Below, in pieces: positions 1 through 6,105 of a stretch of 8,282 bases of DNA (position 1 is the stretch's first letter; the number at the start of each line of letters is the position of its first letter). The notes under the pieces are model-generated. The model was not told where the DNA came from, ran no database searches, and saw only the letters and a program-made list of their open reading frames with translations. The DNA comes from an uncultured Halioglobus sp. (lineage in GTDB: Bacteria; Pseudomonadota; Gammaproteobacteria; Pseudomonadales; Halieaceae), in assembly GCA_905480565.1 (NCBI GenBank), contig CAJQQW010000210.1:1-8282 (forward strand), read 5' to 3'. Both the position numbers and the translations under genes were made by a program.

Positions 1-98
1 CACCCTAAACGAAAAAGCAAATGACAAGAGCATGATACCGCGACTTTGAAATCGATCTGAAATCAGCTAGCCCGACTATAGCAGCAGCTGTGTCAGCC

Positions 99-338
99 TT
101 ACTCTCCGAACACCCAGAACGAACTGAGACAAAAACTCCAGATTACAACCGAAACGCCTGCCACTATCTGCACCGCAAGATAATAAGCACCATATACCGC
201 TACCCCTATATACATCACCACACCATTAATGAGTAAGGCGCCGAAGCACACCAGCAGATACTTGACCAGAGTCCAGCCATGAGGCGCCTCTGCAGAAAAA
301 GTCCAGTGATAATGCAGGGTGTAACCAATCCGCGGAAT
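99..338 (-). pseudogene. GtrA-like membrane protein, C-terminal half only (remnant)
   Basis: GtrA-family proteins are small four-helix membrane proteins associated with moving polyprenyl-phosphate-linked sugars across the inner membrane. What is seen here is only the second half. There is the conserved loop ending in HYHWTF (compare the family's R-W-T-F), then a hydrophobic helix (VKYLLVCFGALLINGVVMY), then a last helix ending in SFCLSSFWVFGE and the stop at 99-101. About 45-60 N-terminal residues, with the first two helices, are missing. Similarity begins two bases after the stop codon of the upstream methyltransferase (341-343). The reading frame stays open up to a TTG at 440, but that stretch lies inside the methyltransferase in another frame and reads as non-membrane, cysteine-rich nonsense. 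There is no plausible start codon near 338. I infer a deletion that removed the 5' half of gtrA and joined its tail to the methyltransferase gene. The alternative, a functional two-helix protein, seems unlikely. Confidence 0.7.
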
Positions 339-340
339 GC

Positions 341-1081
341 CTACGTCTTCACCTCTGCCCCGACCTTGTATAGCGCATAGGCACTGCTGCCCCTGACACC
401 CCGCGGCAAGAGCACTTGCTCCAGCTTCGAAATGGCACAAACCAGTCGGTGCAGAGGTCGTAGAGCTTTTCCGGGGGCCACCATCTTGAGCTTTCGATCA
501 ATGCCCAGCATTGTCATTAACCTTATCGGGAAATAGGACAAGCGAAAAAAGTATTCCGCCCTATCCAGAGTCCAACCCAATGTTGCACCTAGGTTTTCAA
601 GCATGCCAAGCGAATATCGCCGATGGTGACCCGCAAACTGATCATAATTGGACCATAACTCCTGACCCGCAGGCACTGTTACAAAAACAAAAGATACATT
701 GGGAAAGCTCTTGACAAGACTATTTAAAAACGACTCGGGATCAGGTAAGTGTTCAATTACGTCCAGTAGCAGAAGTCCGTTGTACGTCAGCCTGGTCTCC
801 AGCGCAAGATCGCAGGCATCGACACCCGAGTCCACCCACTGCTCCACACCACTAAGAGGTTGAACATTCGCCAGCTCTACACCACGCACGTTTCGCCCCT
901 CTTTACGCAGGCCTTGCACAGCCACACCTTTGCCACACCCTACCTCGAGAAAATTGCAATCCGCACATTTTTCAAGAAGAAGTTTAGCTATGAGTTCATT
1001 ACGAGCGGCACTCCACCAGTGATGCTCGATCCCCGGCGGGTAGGCCAGCTCATACTGCTCATCCGTATAGGTGGTCTTCAT
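341..1081 (-). CDS. Class I SAM-dependent methyltransferase (Methyltransf_11/23-like)
   Basis: This is a predicted soluble 246-residue methyltransferase using S-adenosylmethionine; its acceptor cannot be read from the sequence. Motif I is FLEVGCGKG at residues 44-52, with the acidic ribose-binding residue E69 at the end of the next strand (GVEL). The post-strand-4 motif is DVIEHL at 107-112. The string HHRRYS at 152-157 matches the H-H-R-R-Y segment common in methyltransferases found beside polyprenyl-sugar glycosyltransferases. I chose ATG at 1081 because MKTTYTDEQYELAYPPG looks like a natural family N-terminus. The upstream TTG at 1114 would add 11 residues without motif support. The Shine-Dalgarno is weak (GGA about 12 bases upstream). 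The C-terminus (SSAYALYKVG...) ends normally, so the gene looks intact although the GtrA remnant directly follows it. It is divergent from the membrane protein gene at 1490. A likely role is methylation of a sugar or lipid in glycan assembly, but that is inference. Confidence 0.85.
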   Translation of the reverse strand: MKTTYTDEQYELAYPPGIEHHWWSAARNELIAKLLLEKCADCNFLEVGCGKGVAVQGLRKEGRNVRGVELANVQPLSGVEQWVDSGVDACDLALETRLTYNGLLLLDVIEHLPDPESFLNSLVKSFPNVSFVFVTVPAGQELWSNYDQFAGHHRRYSLGMLENLGATLGWTLDRAEYFFRLSYFPIRLMTMLGIDRKLKMVAPGKALRPLHRLVCAISKLEQVLLPRGVRGSSAYALYKVGAEVKT

Positions 1082-1489
1082 AGTAGTATTCAATCCGAGT
1101 ACGACAAAACACAATAAGCACTAAATACTCGAGCTCTTGTGCCACTTAGAATGCGAGCCTGAGTTTAATTGCGCGGCGTCTTCCTAAAATATACTATTCT
1201 CCCTCTACATTGAACAGCAGCGGGATTCAAAGATTGCCGGCAACACCTCAATTCTCTCAACCTGTTCATCTTGCCGGAGATTAATGCGAAACCGAGCCAT
1301 TAGCCTTCGCACGAATCACTCCAGAATAAAGCAATTCTTGAGCCCACGCTGCATGTCACACCCATACCGCTGCCAAAGTTCGGCCGAGTCGAACGGCCAC
1401 CAGCAAAGCCCTCTCGATGCGGATAAAAAGATGTTATACCGGGGCGTTCATTTTGAGACAAAGCATTCTATGCCAGTCACGAGAATATT
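1082..1489. other. Divergent intergenic region without a convincing gene
   Basis: About 400 bases separate two divergent genes. Short open frames exist (one ends at 1493 and overlaps the ATG at 1490 as ATGA), but their products are basic, low-similarity strings with no recognisable domain. What can be seen is a 10-bp palindrome at 1234-1243 and a repeat of its core at 1271-1277. There is a TATACT box at 1190-1195 with no good -35 partner, and a tRNA-T-arm-like hairpin at 1382-1398. It probably carries promoters for both flanking genes, none of which I can place with confidence. Confidence 0.5.
1234..1243. promoter_or_regulatory. 10-bp perfect palindrome TTGCCGGCAA, possible operator
   Basis: TTGCCGGCAA is its own reverse complement. 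Its left seven bases, TTGCCGG, recur in the same orientation at 1271-1277, 37 bp downstream. It sits in the divergent intergenic region, where a regulator of either flanking gene could bind. No regulator gene is visible nearby, and a palindrome of this length can occur by chance. Confidence 0.25.
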
Positions 1490-3133
1490 ATGAATTCAAT
1501 CCGCTCGAACAGACTGGATCAGATCGCTCAAATCCTCTATCTGATATTTGTCGTTTTTTTCGCAATTGCGTTAGCACGAAACCATATCAATATGATCTCT
1601 CATGAGCTCCCACTGGATTACCAGGAAGCGAGCATGCTGGAGATCACGTCAACAATAGCTGGTGGTGAGAATCCTTTTGCACTTGAAAGCCAACCAGTTC
1701 ACATTAGTTTGTATCCGGTTCTCTACAATATTGTGGTGGCACCGATCTCCAACGCACTGGGGAATACTCTGTGGTTACATCGCCTCGTTTCGGGAATTTT
1801 TATCATTGCCACCTGCGCCCTCTGTTATTTTCTTTGTCGGAAAGCGTCAGCAAGGAGGATGGACAGTCTGGCCGCGGCCATCATTCTCTACGCTGGATTG
1901 CTTTACTATTCCACACCGATAGCCAGCCCTAACAGCTTGGGTCTTTTTTTGTTCCTTTCAGCAACCTGCATCCCCTGGCTCTTCCGATTTTCTTCGCGGA
2001 GCCTAGCCGTGTCACTTGCACTCGGAATCCTTGCCTTTTACACCAAGCAGTATTTTCTAATGAGTCTAGGCTATGTCGCGCTGTTTCTTTTTTTGGCAGA
2101 CTCCAAGAAACGGGGAATCTACTTCGGATTTTTGTCCCTCCTGACATTGCTTATATCACTTACGATTGTGCATGACACCTCGCCCTACTATCTGGATAAC
2201 ACTCTTTTCGCAGTGGCATCCAGTACCAAGTTCGTACTATCCAGTAAGGCAGCTACCCAACAATTCAGCGAGTATTTCACCATTTACTACCCGATCTTCG
2301 CCATTCTTGTCTTGGCTACCTACCCAAAATATCGAGCCGCATCTGCGATCAGAACACATCAAGGTTCTAATTCACCAAGCAATAAGCTTGTTAATTGGTT
2401 CGATTGGAACAGGCCCCTATTTTCGAAGAAGGTGGGGTTTATCTGGCTATGCTGTCTCTGTTCTATCAGCATCAATGCATTCGTGCTTGCACGAAATCCT
2501 GGTAACTATTTAACCTACTTATTTCAACTCATATCGCCTTTCCTGCTGATCGGCACATTTGGTTTCGCTTCAGCGATAACCAAGCGGCGATGGATAATTT
2601 CGGCGCTAGCCTGTCTCGCCTTGTACAACAGCTACTCTGTGCTTCCTACTGACTTTTCAGTCAATGAGAAAAATTGGGACATAGTCAGGTCAGAGATCGC
2701 CGCCGCTGATAACATTTACGCTTCCACACTGGTTTTGCGGGAAACCCTAGACAAAGGAGGGCCTATATACCATAACGGACATACGCCCTATTTTCTCTTG
2801 GCCAAGCACAAGCCAGCATTTTTTGTTAAGTCAGTCCACGAAGAGACCGTACCTCAAATTTGGCAGCGCCACCGCGAGCGACTCAATAACAAACTTAAAA
2901 ACCAGTCGATAGATTTGGTGCTGATCGACAACTGGATGCAGCTCCCCCCGTCTGATGATCCCAGTGATATTGATCTCCAAAAAACCCTGGAAACGCACTA
3001 CGAGCAGACCGACACGTTGGGATTACGCTTAATGGATAGACGTGGCGGCGGCCTATTCAACCTGAAAATATACAAGCCAAGGGATAAAACACCCGATTCT
3101 TCCAGTATGCCTAACCCTGCAGAGCCGGGTTAG
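1490..3133 (+). CDS. Polytopic GT-C-like membrane protein (PMT/ArnT/GT39-type), putative glycosyltransferase
   Basis: This 547-residue protein is an inner-membrane protein in its first ~380 residues and soluble after that. Helix one spans about 12-29. It is followed by a periplasmic loop with DYQE at 43-46, placed where GT-C glycosyltransferases carry their catalytic acidic residues (the D-E of PMT and ArnT relatives). Further hydrophobic segments lie near 99-115, 127-164, 172-203, 210-227, 263-278, 315-334 and 343-380. FYTKQYF at 183-189 resembles the conserved T-K-Q after a helix in this class. The C-terminal ~165 residues are hydrophilic and would face the periplasm if the topology follows ArnT/PMT. 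Such enzymes take the sugar from a polyprenyl-phosphate donor, which fits the GtrB-like enzyme at 6106-7074. The start at 1490 has only a weak GAGA ribosome site. Family placement is moderately sure; donor and acceptor are unknown, and a non-enzymatic polytopic protein is possible. Confidence 0.65.
   Translation: MNSIRSNRLDQIAQILYLIFVVFFAIALARNHINMISHELPLDYQEASMLEITSTIAGGENPFALESQPVHISLYPVLYNIVVAPISNALGNTLWLHRLVSGIFIIATCALCYFLCRKASARRMDSLAAAIILYAGLLYYSTPIASPNSLGLFLFLSATCIPWLFRFSSRSLAVSLALGILAFYTKQYFLMSLGYVALFLFLADSKKRGIYFGFLSLLTLLISLTIVHDTSPYYLDNTLFAVASSTKFVLSSKAATQQFSEYFTIYYPIFAILVLATYPKYRAASAIRTHQGSNSPSNKLVNWFDWNRPLFSKKVGFIWLCCLCSISINAFVLARNPGNYLTYLFQLISPFLLIGTFGFASAITKRRWIISALACLALYNSYSVLPTDFSVNEKNWDIVRSEIAAADNIYASTLVLRETLDKGGPIYHNGHTPYFLLAKHKPAFFVKSVHEETVPQIWQRHRERLNNKLKNQSIDLVLIDNWMQLPPSDDPSDIDLQKTLETHYEQTDTLGLRLMDRRGGGLFNLKIYKPRDKTPDSSSMPNPAEPG
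3111..3133 (+). terminator. Hairpin containing the stop codon of the membrane protein gene; possible weak terminator
   Basis: CTAACCC at 3111-3117 pairs perfectly with GGGTTAG at 3127-3133, giving a 7-bp stem and a 9-base loop. The stop codon TAG (3131-3133) is the last three bases of the stem. A short run of four T follows only after CCGCAA, so it is a poor intrinsic terminator. It may instead protect the 3' end or attenuate read-through to the methyltransferase at 3326. Confidence 0.35.
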
Positions 3134-3154
3134 CCGCAATTTTGAATCTCAGGA

Positions 3155-3183
3155 TTGACATGAATCCTTTCCTCTGTTGCTAT
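3155..3183 (+). promoter_or_regulatory. Possible sigma70 promoter for the methyltransferase at 3326
   Basis: A perfect consensus -35 box TTGACA lies at 3155-3160 in the 192-base gap between two co-directional genes. At 17-bp spacing the -10 position reads TGCTAT (3178-3183), only a 3/6 match that lacks the key A at position 2. The -35 box and the hairpin just upstream support a separate transcription start. The poor -10 box keeps confidence low. Confidence 0.25.
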
Positions 3184-3325
3184 GGCGGCTGCATGAAAAC
3201 AACCGCAACAGAAAAAAACTTTCAGTGGAGCAGCGCCAGTTTGAACCACTGGCACCATCTCGGAAAAACAAAACGCTACCGGTGCGTAAACCTCGACGAA
3301 AATAACAGGTATTTGGATCTTTAGC

Positions 3326-4135
3326 ATGTCAACCGTAGATGAAAAAACTATCCAAGATTTCGACAAACAGTGGACAAGATACGGTGATAATGAAGGCTGG
3401 TATGCGTCGCTGGATCTGTTTTCAGATATCGTCAATCCGCTGCTAACCATCGATGATTTCCAGGGGAGAACTGTCGCAGATATAGGAAGCGGGACCGGCC
3501 GCATTGTTGGAATGCTGCTGGAATCCGGCGCGTCCCACGTCTACGCAATCGAGCCGGGCCCCGGGGCCTTTGAGAACCTTACGAAAAACCTGGCGTCAAT
3601 GGAAAGGGGCAATGACGTTACACCTATGTGCAAGCGAGGTGATGACTGGTCAGTGAGCGAGCCTATTGATTTCGTCATATCAATTGGCGTAATCGAATTT
3701 ATCAGCAAGCCGGACGGTACAGTGAAATGTTGCTACGATTCCTTAAAGCCGGGAGGTCAAATTTTCTTCTGGCTGTGCGCTCATGAAGGAAACGAGGTGT
3801 ATCTCGCATTTATCAAGCCGCTCCGAAAACTCACCACACTGATGCCGCATTTCCTGCTGGCAACGGTTGTTCATTTGTTATATCTGATTCTTTGCGCCTA
3901 CCGTTTCATAGGCAAAATTCTGCCCCTGCCGATGATGAAATATTTGAACACCGTGTGGTGGCCGATGTCTCCAAAGAAGAGGCGTCTTGTAATTTATGAT
4001 CAACTAAACCCCCGATATTTCAAGTATTACAAGAAACACGAGGCACTCGCTCTGCTTGAACGGGCCGGATTCAAAGACCTCGAAATACATCACCGTCATG
4101 AATACAGTTGGGGTGTAAAAGGCCGAAAACCCTAG
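3326..4135 (+). CDS. Class I SAM-dependent methyltransferase with a C-terminal hydrophobic stretch
   Basis: This 269-residue methyltransferase is of a different subfamily from the one at 341-1081. The N-terminal FDKQWTRYGDNEGWYAS (12-28) is a recognisable lead-in of a methyltransferase group found in glycan and lipid clusters. Motif I is VADIGSGTG at 50-58, followed by the acidic residue E76 (YAIEP). The region after strand 4 reads FVISIGVIEF (116-125), with E-F where many relatives have H-H, then the LKPGG turn at 140-144. A hydrophobic segment (about 172-199) interrupts the C-terminal half and suggests membrane association or a lipid-binding lid. The end (HEYSWGVKGRKP) matches the usual family terminus, so the gene is complete. 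The start at ATG 3326 has only a weak GGA site at 3316-3318. The substrate is unknown; a lipid-linked or membrane-bound sugar acceptor is my inference from the hydrophobic stretch and the neighbours. Confidence 0.85.
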   Translation: MSTVDEKTIQDFDKQWTRYGDNEGWYASLDLFSDIVNPLLTIDDFQGRTVADIGSGTGRIVGMLLESGASHVYAIEPGPGAFENLTKNLASMERGNDVTPMCKRGDDWSVSEPIDFVISIGVIEFISKPDGTVKCCYDSLKPGGQIFFWLCAHEGNEVYLAFIKPLRKLTTLMPHFLLATVVHLLYLILCAYRFIGKILPLPMMKYLNTVWWPMSPKKRRLVIYDQLNPRYFKYYKKHEALALLERAGFKDLEIHHRHEYSWGVKGRKP

Positions 4136-4299
4136 GCGTGCGGATAGGCCAAAACGTGAACAAGGTCACGGTATTAATGCTACGTGGTATCTAGGCCGCT
4201 GAGCGCAGTCAGCTCGAGATCAGGGGAAACGTTATTCACCGGGGGCTATAGCGATAAATAAGCCCACTAAACAGGCGTCTATCCGTCGATCCCATTATC

Positions 4300-4328
4300 T
4301 GGACAACGCACCTTTTAATTTCTATACT
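4300..4328 (+). promoter_or_regulatory. Sigma70-like promoter of the radical SAM gene
   Basis: The -35 box TGGACA (4300-4305) matches the consensus at 5/6. The -10 box TATACT (4323-4328) also matches at 5/6. The spacer is exactly 17 bp. Predicted start of transcription is near 4335, inside the palindrome at 4332-4341. This is the best promoter in the window. Confidence 0.6.
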
Positions 4329-4331
4329 TTG

Positions 4332-4341
4332 TGAACGTTCA
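4332..4341. promoter_or_regulatory. 10-bp perfect palindrome TGAACGTTCA over the predicted start site; candidate operator
   Basis: TGAACGTTCA is its own reverse complement and begins four bases after the -10 box, so a dimeric repressor bound here would block the promoter. It is immediately followed by a second short palindrome, TTCGAA, at 4342-4347. The identity of any regulator is not visible in the window. Confidence 0.4.
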
Positions 4342-4427
4342 TTCGAAAGTCCATGTTTTTTTTAAGGTTTTCGAGAAAAACTAACGCATTCAGCTTACAT
4401 CTGTAGTCTGACTCTAGGCATCCCTGT

Positions 4428-6047
4428 ATGAGCCACGAAGTCATCCTAATAAACCCGCCCCAGGTTTTCACCAAGAACCAGGTCGCAAGCGGAATCACAC
4501 CACCGCTGGGTATCGCCTATTTGGCGTCCGTCCTTGAACTGCACGACATTACCGTCGACATCATCGACTCAGTTGGCTTGGAGCCCCAAACCATCCACCC
4601 CTTCGAGAAAGAAACCTTTGTGCGCGGCTTGCACTTTGGCGACATCGTCGCCCGTCTCGACGACGAGGTGAAAATTGTAGGCATCTCCAACCTGTTTTCT
4701 TTTGCCTACCCCGTTGTGCAAGAGCTCTGTCGGCAGATTCGAGCTTTCAGAAGCGACATAAAGATTGTTCTGGGCGGCCCTCACCCTTCCGCTCTCTACG
4801 AGGAGGTGTTGATCGAGGATAAAGACCTCGTTGATTTCGTGATATTGGGCGAGGGTGAATTGCCGTTTCTCGAGCTCTGCCAGAAGTTGCTGCAAGAAAA
4901 CATGGTGCTGCAAACAAACATTGGCAGCGACATTGCCAATCTCGCGTTTCTCGACGAAGACGGCAAATGTGTCATGGGCACAGAGAAGCTCGCACGTAAC
5001 ACAAAGCTCAACAGCGACATTATCCCCTTCCCTGCCCGACATTTGCTGCCAATGGAAAACTATATCCTGGCGCAAGAATCCCACGGCTTCTCCAATGGCC
5101 GCTGGACTTCGATGATCAGCTCTCGTGGCTGCCCCTACGGCTGCACCTTTTGCGCCTCGCGTAAAACTCGCTGGGTCTCACGCAGCGCCACCGACGTCGC
5201 CGATGAGATCGAATACTGCATCGAGAACTGGGATATTCGGGAGTTTCATTTCGAAGACGACAACATGACGATTAACGTCAAGCGGCTTATCGAAATCTGC
5301 AACGAAATCAAACGCCGCAAGCTGGATATCCGCTGGCAGACTCCCAACGGCATCCGCGCAAGTCGAATTGACGAGGAGATGCTCACGGCGATGAAAGACA
5401 GTGGCTGTGAGCATGTGACCCTCGCCCCTGAGAGTGGCTCACCACGGGTGCTCACAGATATCGTGCAAAAAGGCAAAGATTTCGACTTGCAGCATCTAAA
5501 AGACTGCGGCGCTACCGCACACAAGATTGGCCTGAAAGTGGCCGCTTATTTCGTGCTTGGACTACCTGGAGAGACCCGTGAGGACATGGAGATGACCATC
5601 GCCTACGCCCGGGAACTCGCAAAGGTAGGCGTGGACGAAGTTAACTTCGGTCTATTTATTCCTCTGCCTGGCACTCCTCTTTGGGAGCCCTCGAAACACA
5701 AGATCAAAGATCTGGACTGGCTGGACTTACTCACCGTGGGTGACCTGGCGAAAGCTGTATCCTTCAACGATGAAGTCGGCAGCAAGGAGCTGGACTGGGT
5801 GCGCAAGAAAGCCTACATGAGTTTTTTGCTCACGCGCATCATCTATCACCCGACACAGTTCGCAGGGACCATCTTCAACGTATTCCGCGGCATTGAGAAG
5901 ACCAAGTCAGAGCGGGTTCTGCGCAACCTCGTGCGGCGCTACAAAAAAGACGCCAAGGACGGCATAAACAAGCTCGTATTCGATAACCGCACCTTTTACG
6001 CCTATCGCCACATGTACCGCAAGATTTTCAGATTGATCTTCCGCTAA
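4428..6047 (+). CDS. Cobalamin-binding-domain radical SAM enzyme (class B/BchE-like architecture)
   Basis: This is a 539-residue predicted cytoplasmic iron-sulfur enzyme. Residues 1-~170 form a B12-binding-like Rossmann domain: VILINPP (5-11), TPPLGIAYLASVLE (24-37), VGISN (84-88), GGPHPS (116-121) and GEGE (141-144). That string is the standard signature of these proteins. I do not see the DxHxxG lower-ligand motif, as is usual in cobalamin radical SAM proteins. The radical SAM core follows, with cluster cysteines C235, C239 and C242 (CPYGCTFC), then FHFEDDNMT, WQTPNGIRA and the late-barrel segment FVLGLPGET. A basic C-terminal tail (~440-539) is typical of the longer members. Known relatives act in methylations of unactivated carbon or phosphorus, ring formation, and hopanoid or bacteriochlorophyll synthesis. 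The substrate here is unknown. Start: ATG 4428 with TAGG at 4415-4418. The gene has its own promoter at 4300-4328 and is convergent with the GT2 gene. A sampled stretch is clearly more GC-rich than the membrane protein gene at 1490. Confidence 0.88.
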   Translation: MSHEVILINPPQVFTKNQVASGITPPLGIAYLASVLELHDITVDIIDSVGLEPQTIHPFEKETFVRGLHFGDIVARLDDEVKIVGISNLFSFAYPVVQELCRQIRAFRSDIKIVLGGPHPSALYEEVLIEDKDLVDFVILGEGELPFLELCQKLLQENMVLQTNIGSDIANLAFLDEDGKCVMGTEKLARNTKLNSDIIPFPARHLLPMENYILAQESHGFSNGRWTSMISSRGCPYGCTFCASRKTRWVSRSATDVADEIEYCIENWDIREFHFEDDNMTINVKRLIEICNEIKRRKLDIRWQTPNGIRASRIDEEMLTAMKDSGCEHVTLAPESGSPRVLTDIVQKGKDFDLQHLKDCGATAHKIGLKVAAYFVLGLPGETREDMEMTIAYARELAKVGVDEVNFGLFIPLPGTPLWEPSKHKIKDLDWLDLLTVGDLAKAVSFNDEVGSKELDWVRKKAYMSFLLTRIIYHPTQFAGTIFNVFRGIEKTKSERVLRNLVRRYKKDAKDGINKLVFDNRTFYAYRHMYRKIFRLIFR

Positions 6048-6058
6048 TTGTCACTGCC

Positions 6059-6082
6059 ATGTTCGCCTAAATACGGGAACAT
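6059..6082. terminator. Hairpin between convergent genes, possible shared weak terminator
   Basis: ATGTTC (6059-6064) pairs with GAACAT (6077-6082). The stem can extend by CC/GG around a bulged G, leaving a 7-base loop. It lies in the 58-base gap between two convergent genes, where a bidirectional terminator is expected. The T-tract is short on the plus strand (three T) and absent on the minus strand, so termination would be inefficient. Confidence 0.4.
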
Positions 6083-6105
6083 TTGAGAACAATCACGTTG
6101 CCGCA

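Larger units (their letters stand above)
4136..4427 (+). promoter_or_regulatory. Regulatory gap upstream of the radical SAM gene
   Basis: There are 292 bases with no gene. Downstream of the methyltransferase stop are two weak hairpins, CGTGA/TCACG (4155-4170) and GGGCT/AGCCC (4243-4265), neither with a T-tract. The right half holds the promoter at 4300-4328, the palindrome at 4332-4341, a run of eight T at 4356-4363 and a small GTTTT/AAAAC hairpin at 4367-4381. The leader to the ATG at 4428 would be about 93 bases, long enough for leader-based control, but I recognise no known riboswitch. In particular I see no clear cobalamin-riboswitch architecture. Confidence 0.5.

Noticed and set aside
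1382..1441. A complete tRNA gene on the minus strand ending with the T-arm-like hairpin
   Set aside because: The expected 5' acceptor partner of GAACTTT is absent, no anticodon arm can be formed upstream, and no CCA follows.
1284..1493. 69-residue open frame overlapping the start of the membrane protein gene as ATGA
   Set aside because: The overlap looks like translational coupling, but the product is a basic, domain-free string with no ribosome site and no coding-like composition.
3142..3324. 60-residue open frame with several cysteines just before the methyltransferase at 3326
   Set aside because: It needs a TTG start or an internal ATG without a ribosome site. The cysteines do not form a zinc-ribbon pattern and nothing resembles a known family. 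Its end next to the ATG is probably chance.
3130..3504. 124-residue minus-strand open frame
   Set aside because: It overlaps the strongly supported methyltransferase N-terminus on the opposite strand and has no recognisable features.
4243..4265. GGGCT/AGCCC hairpin as terminator of the methyltransferase gene
   Set aside because: The stem is only 5 bp with a 13-base loop, and no T-tract follows.
4569..5084. 171-residue minus-strand open frame inside the radical SAM gene
   Set aside because: It is a shadow of the opposite-strand B12-binding domain, whose motifs are clear; the antisense product has none.
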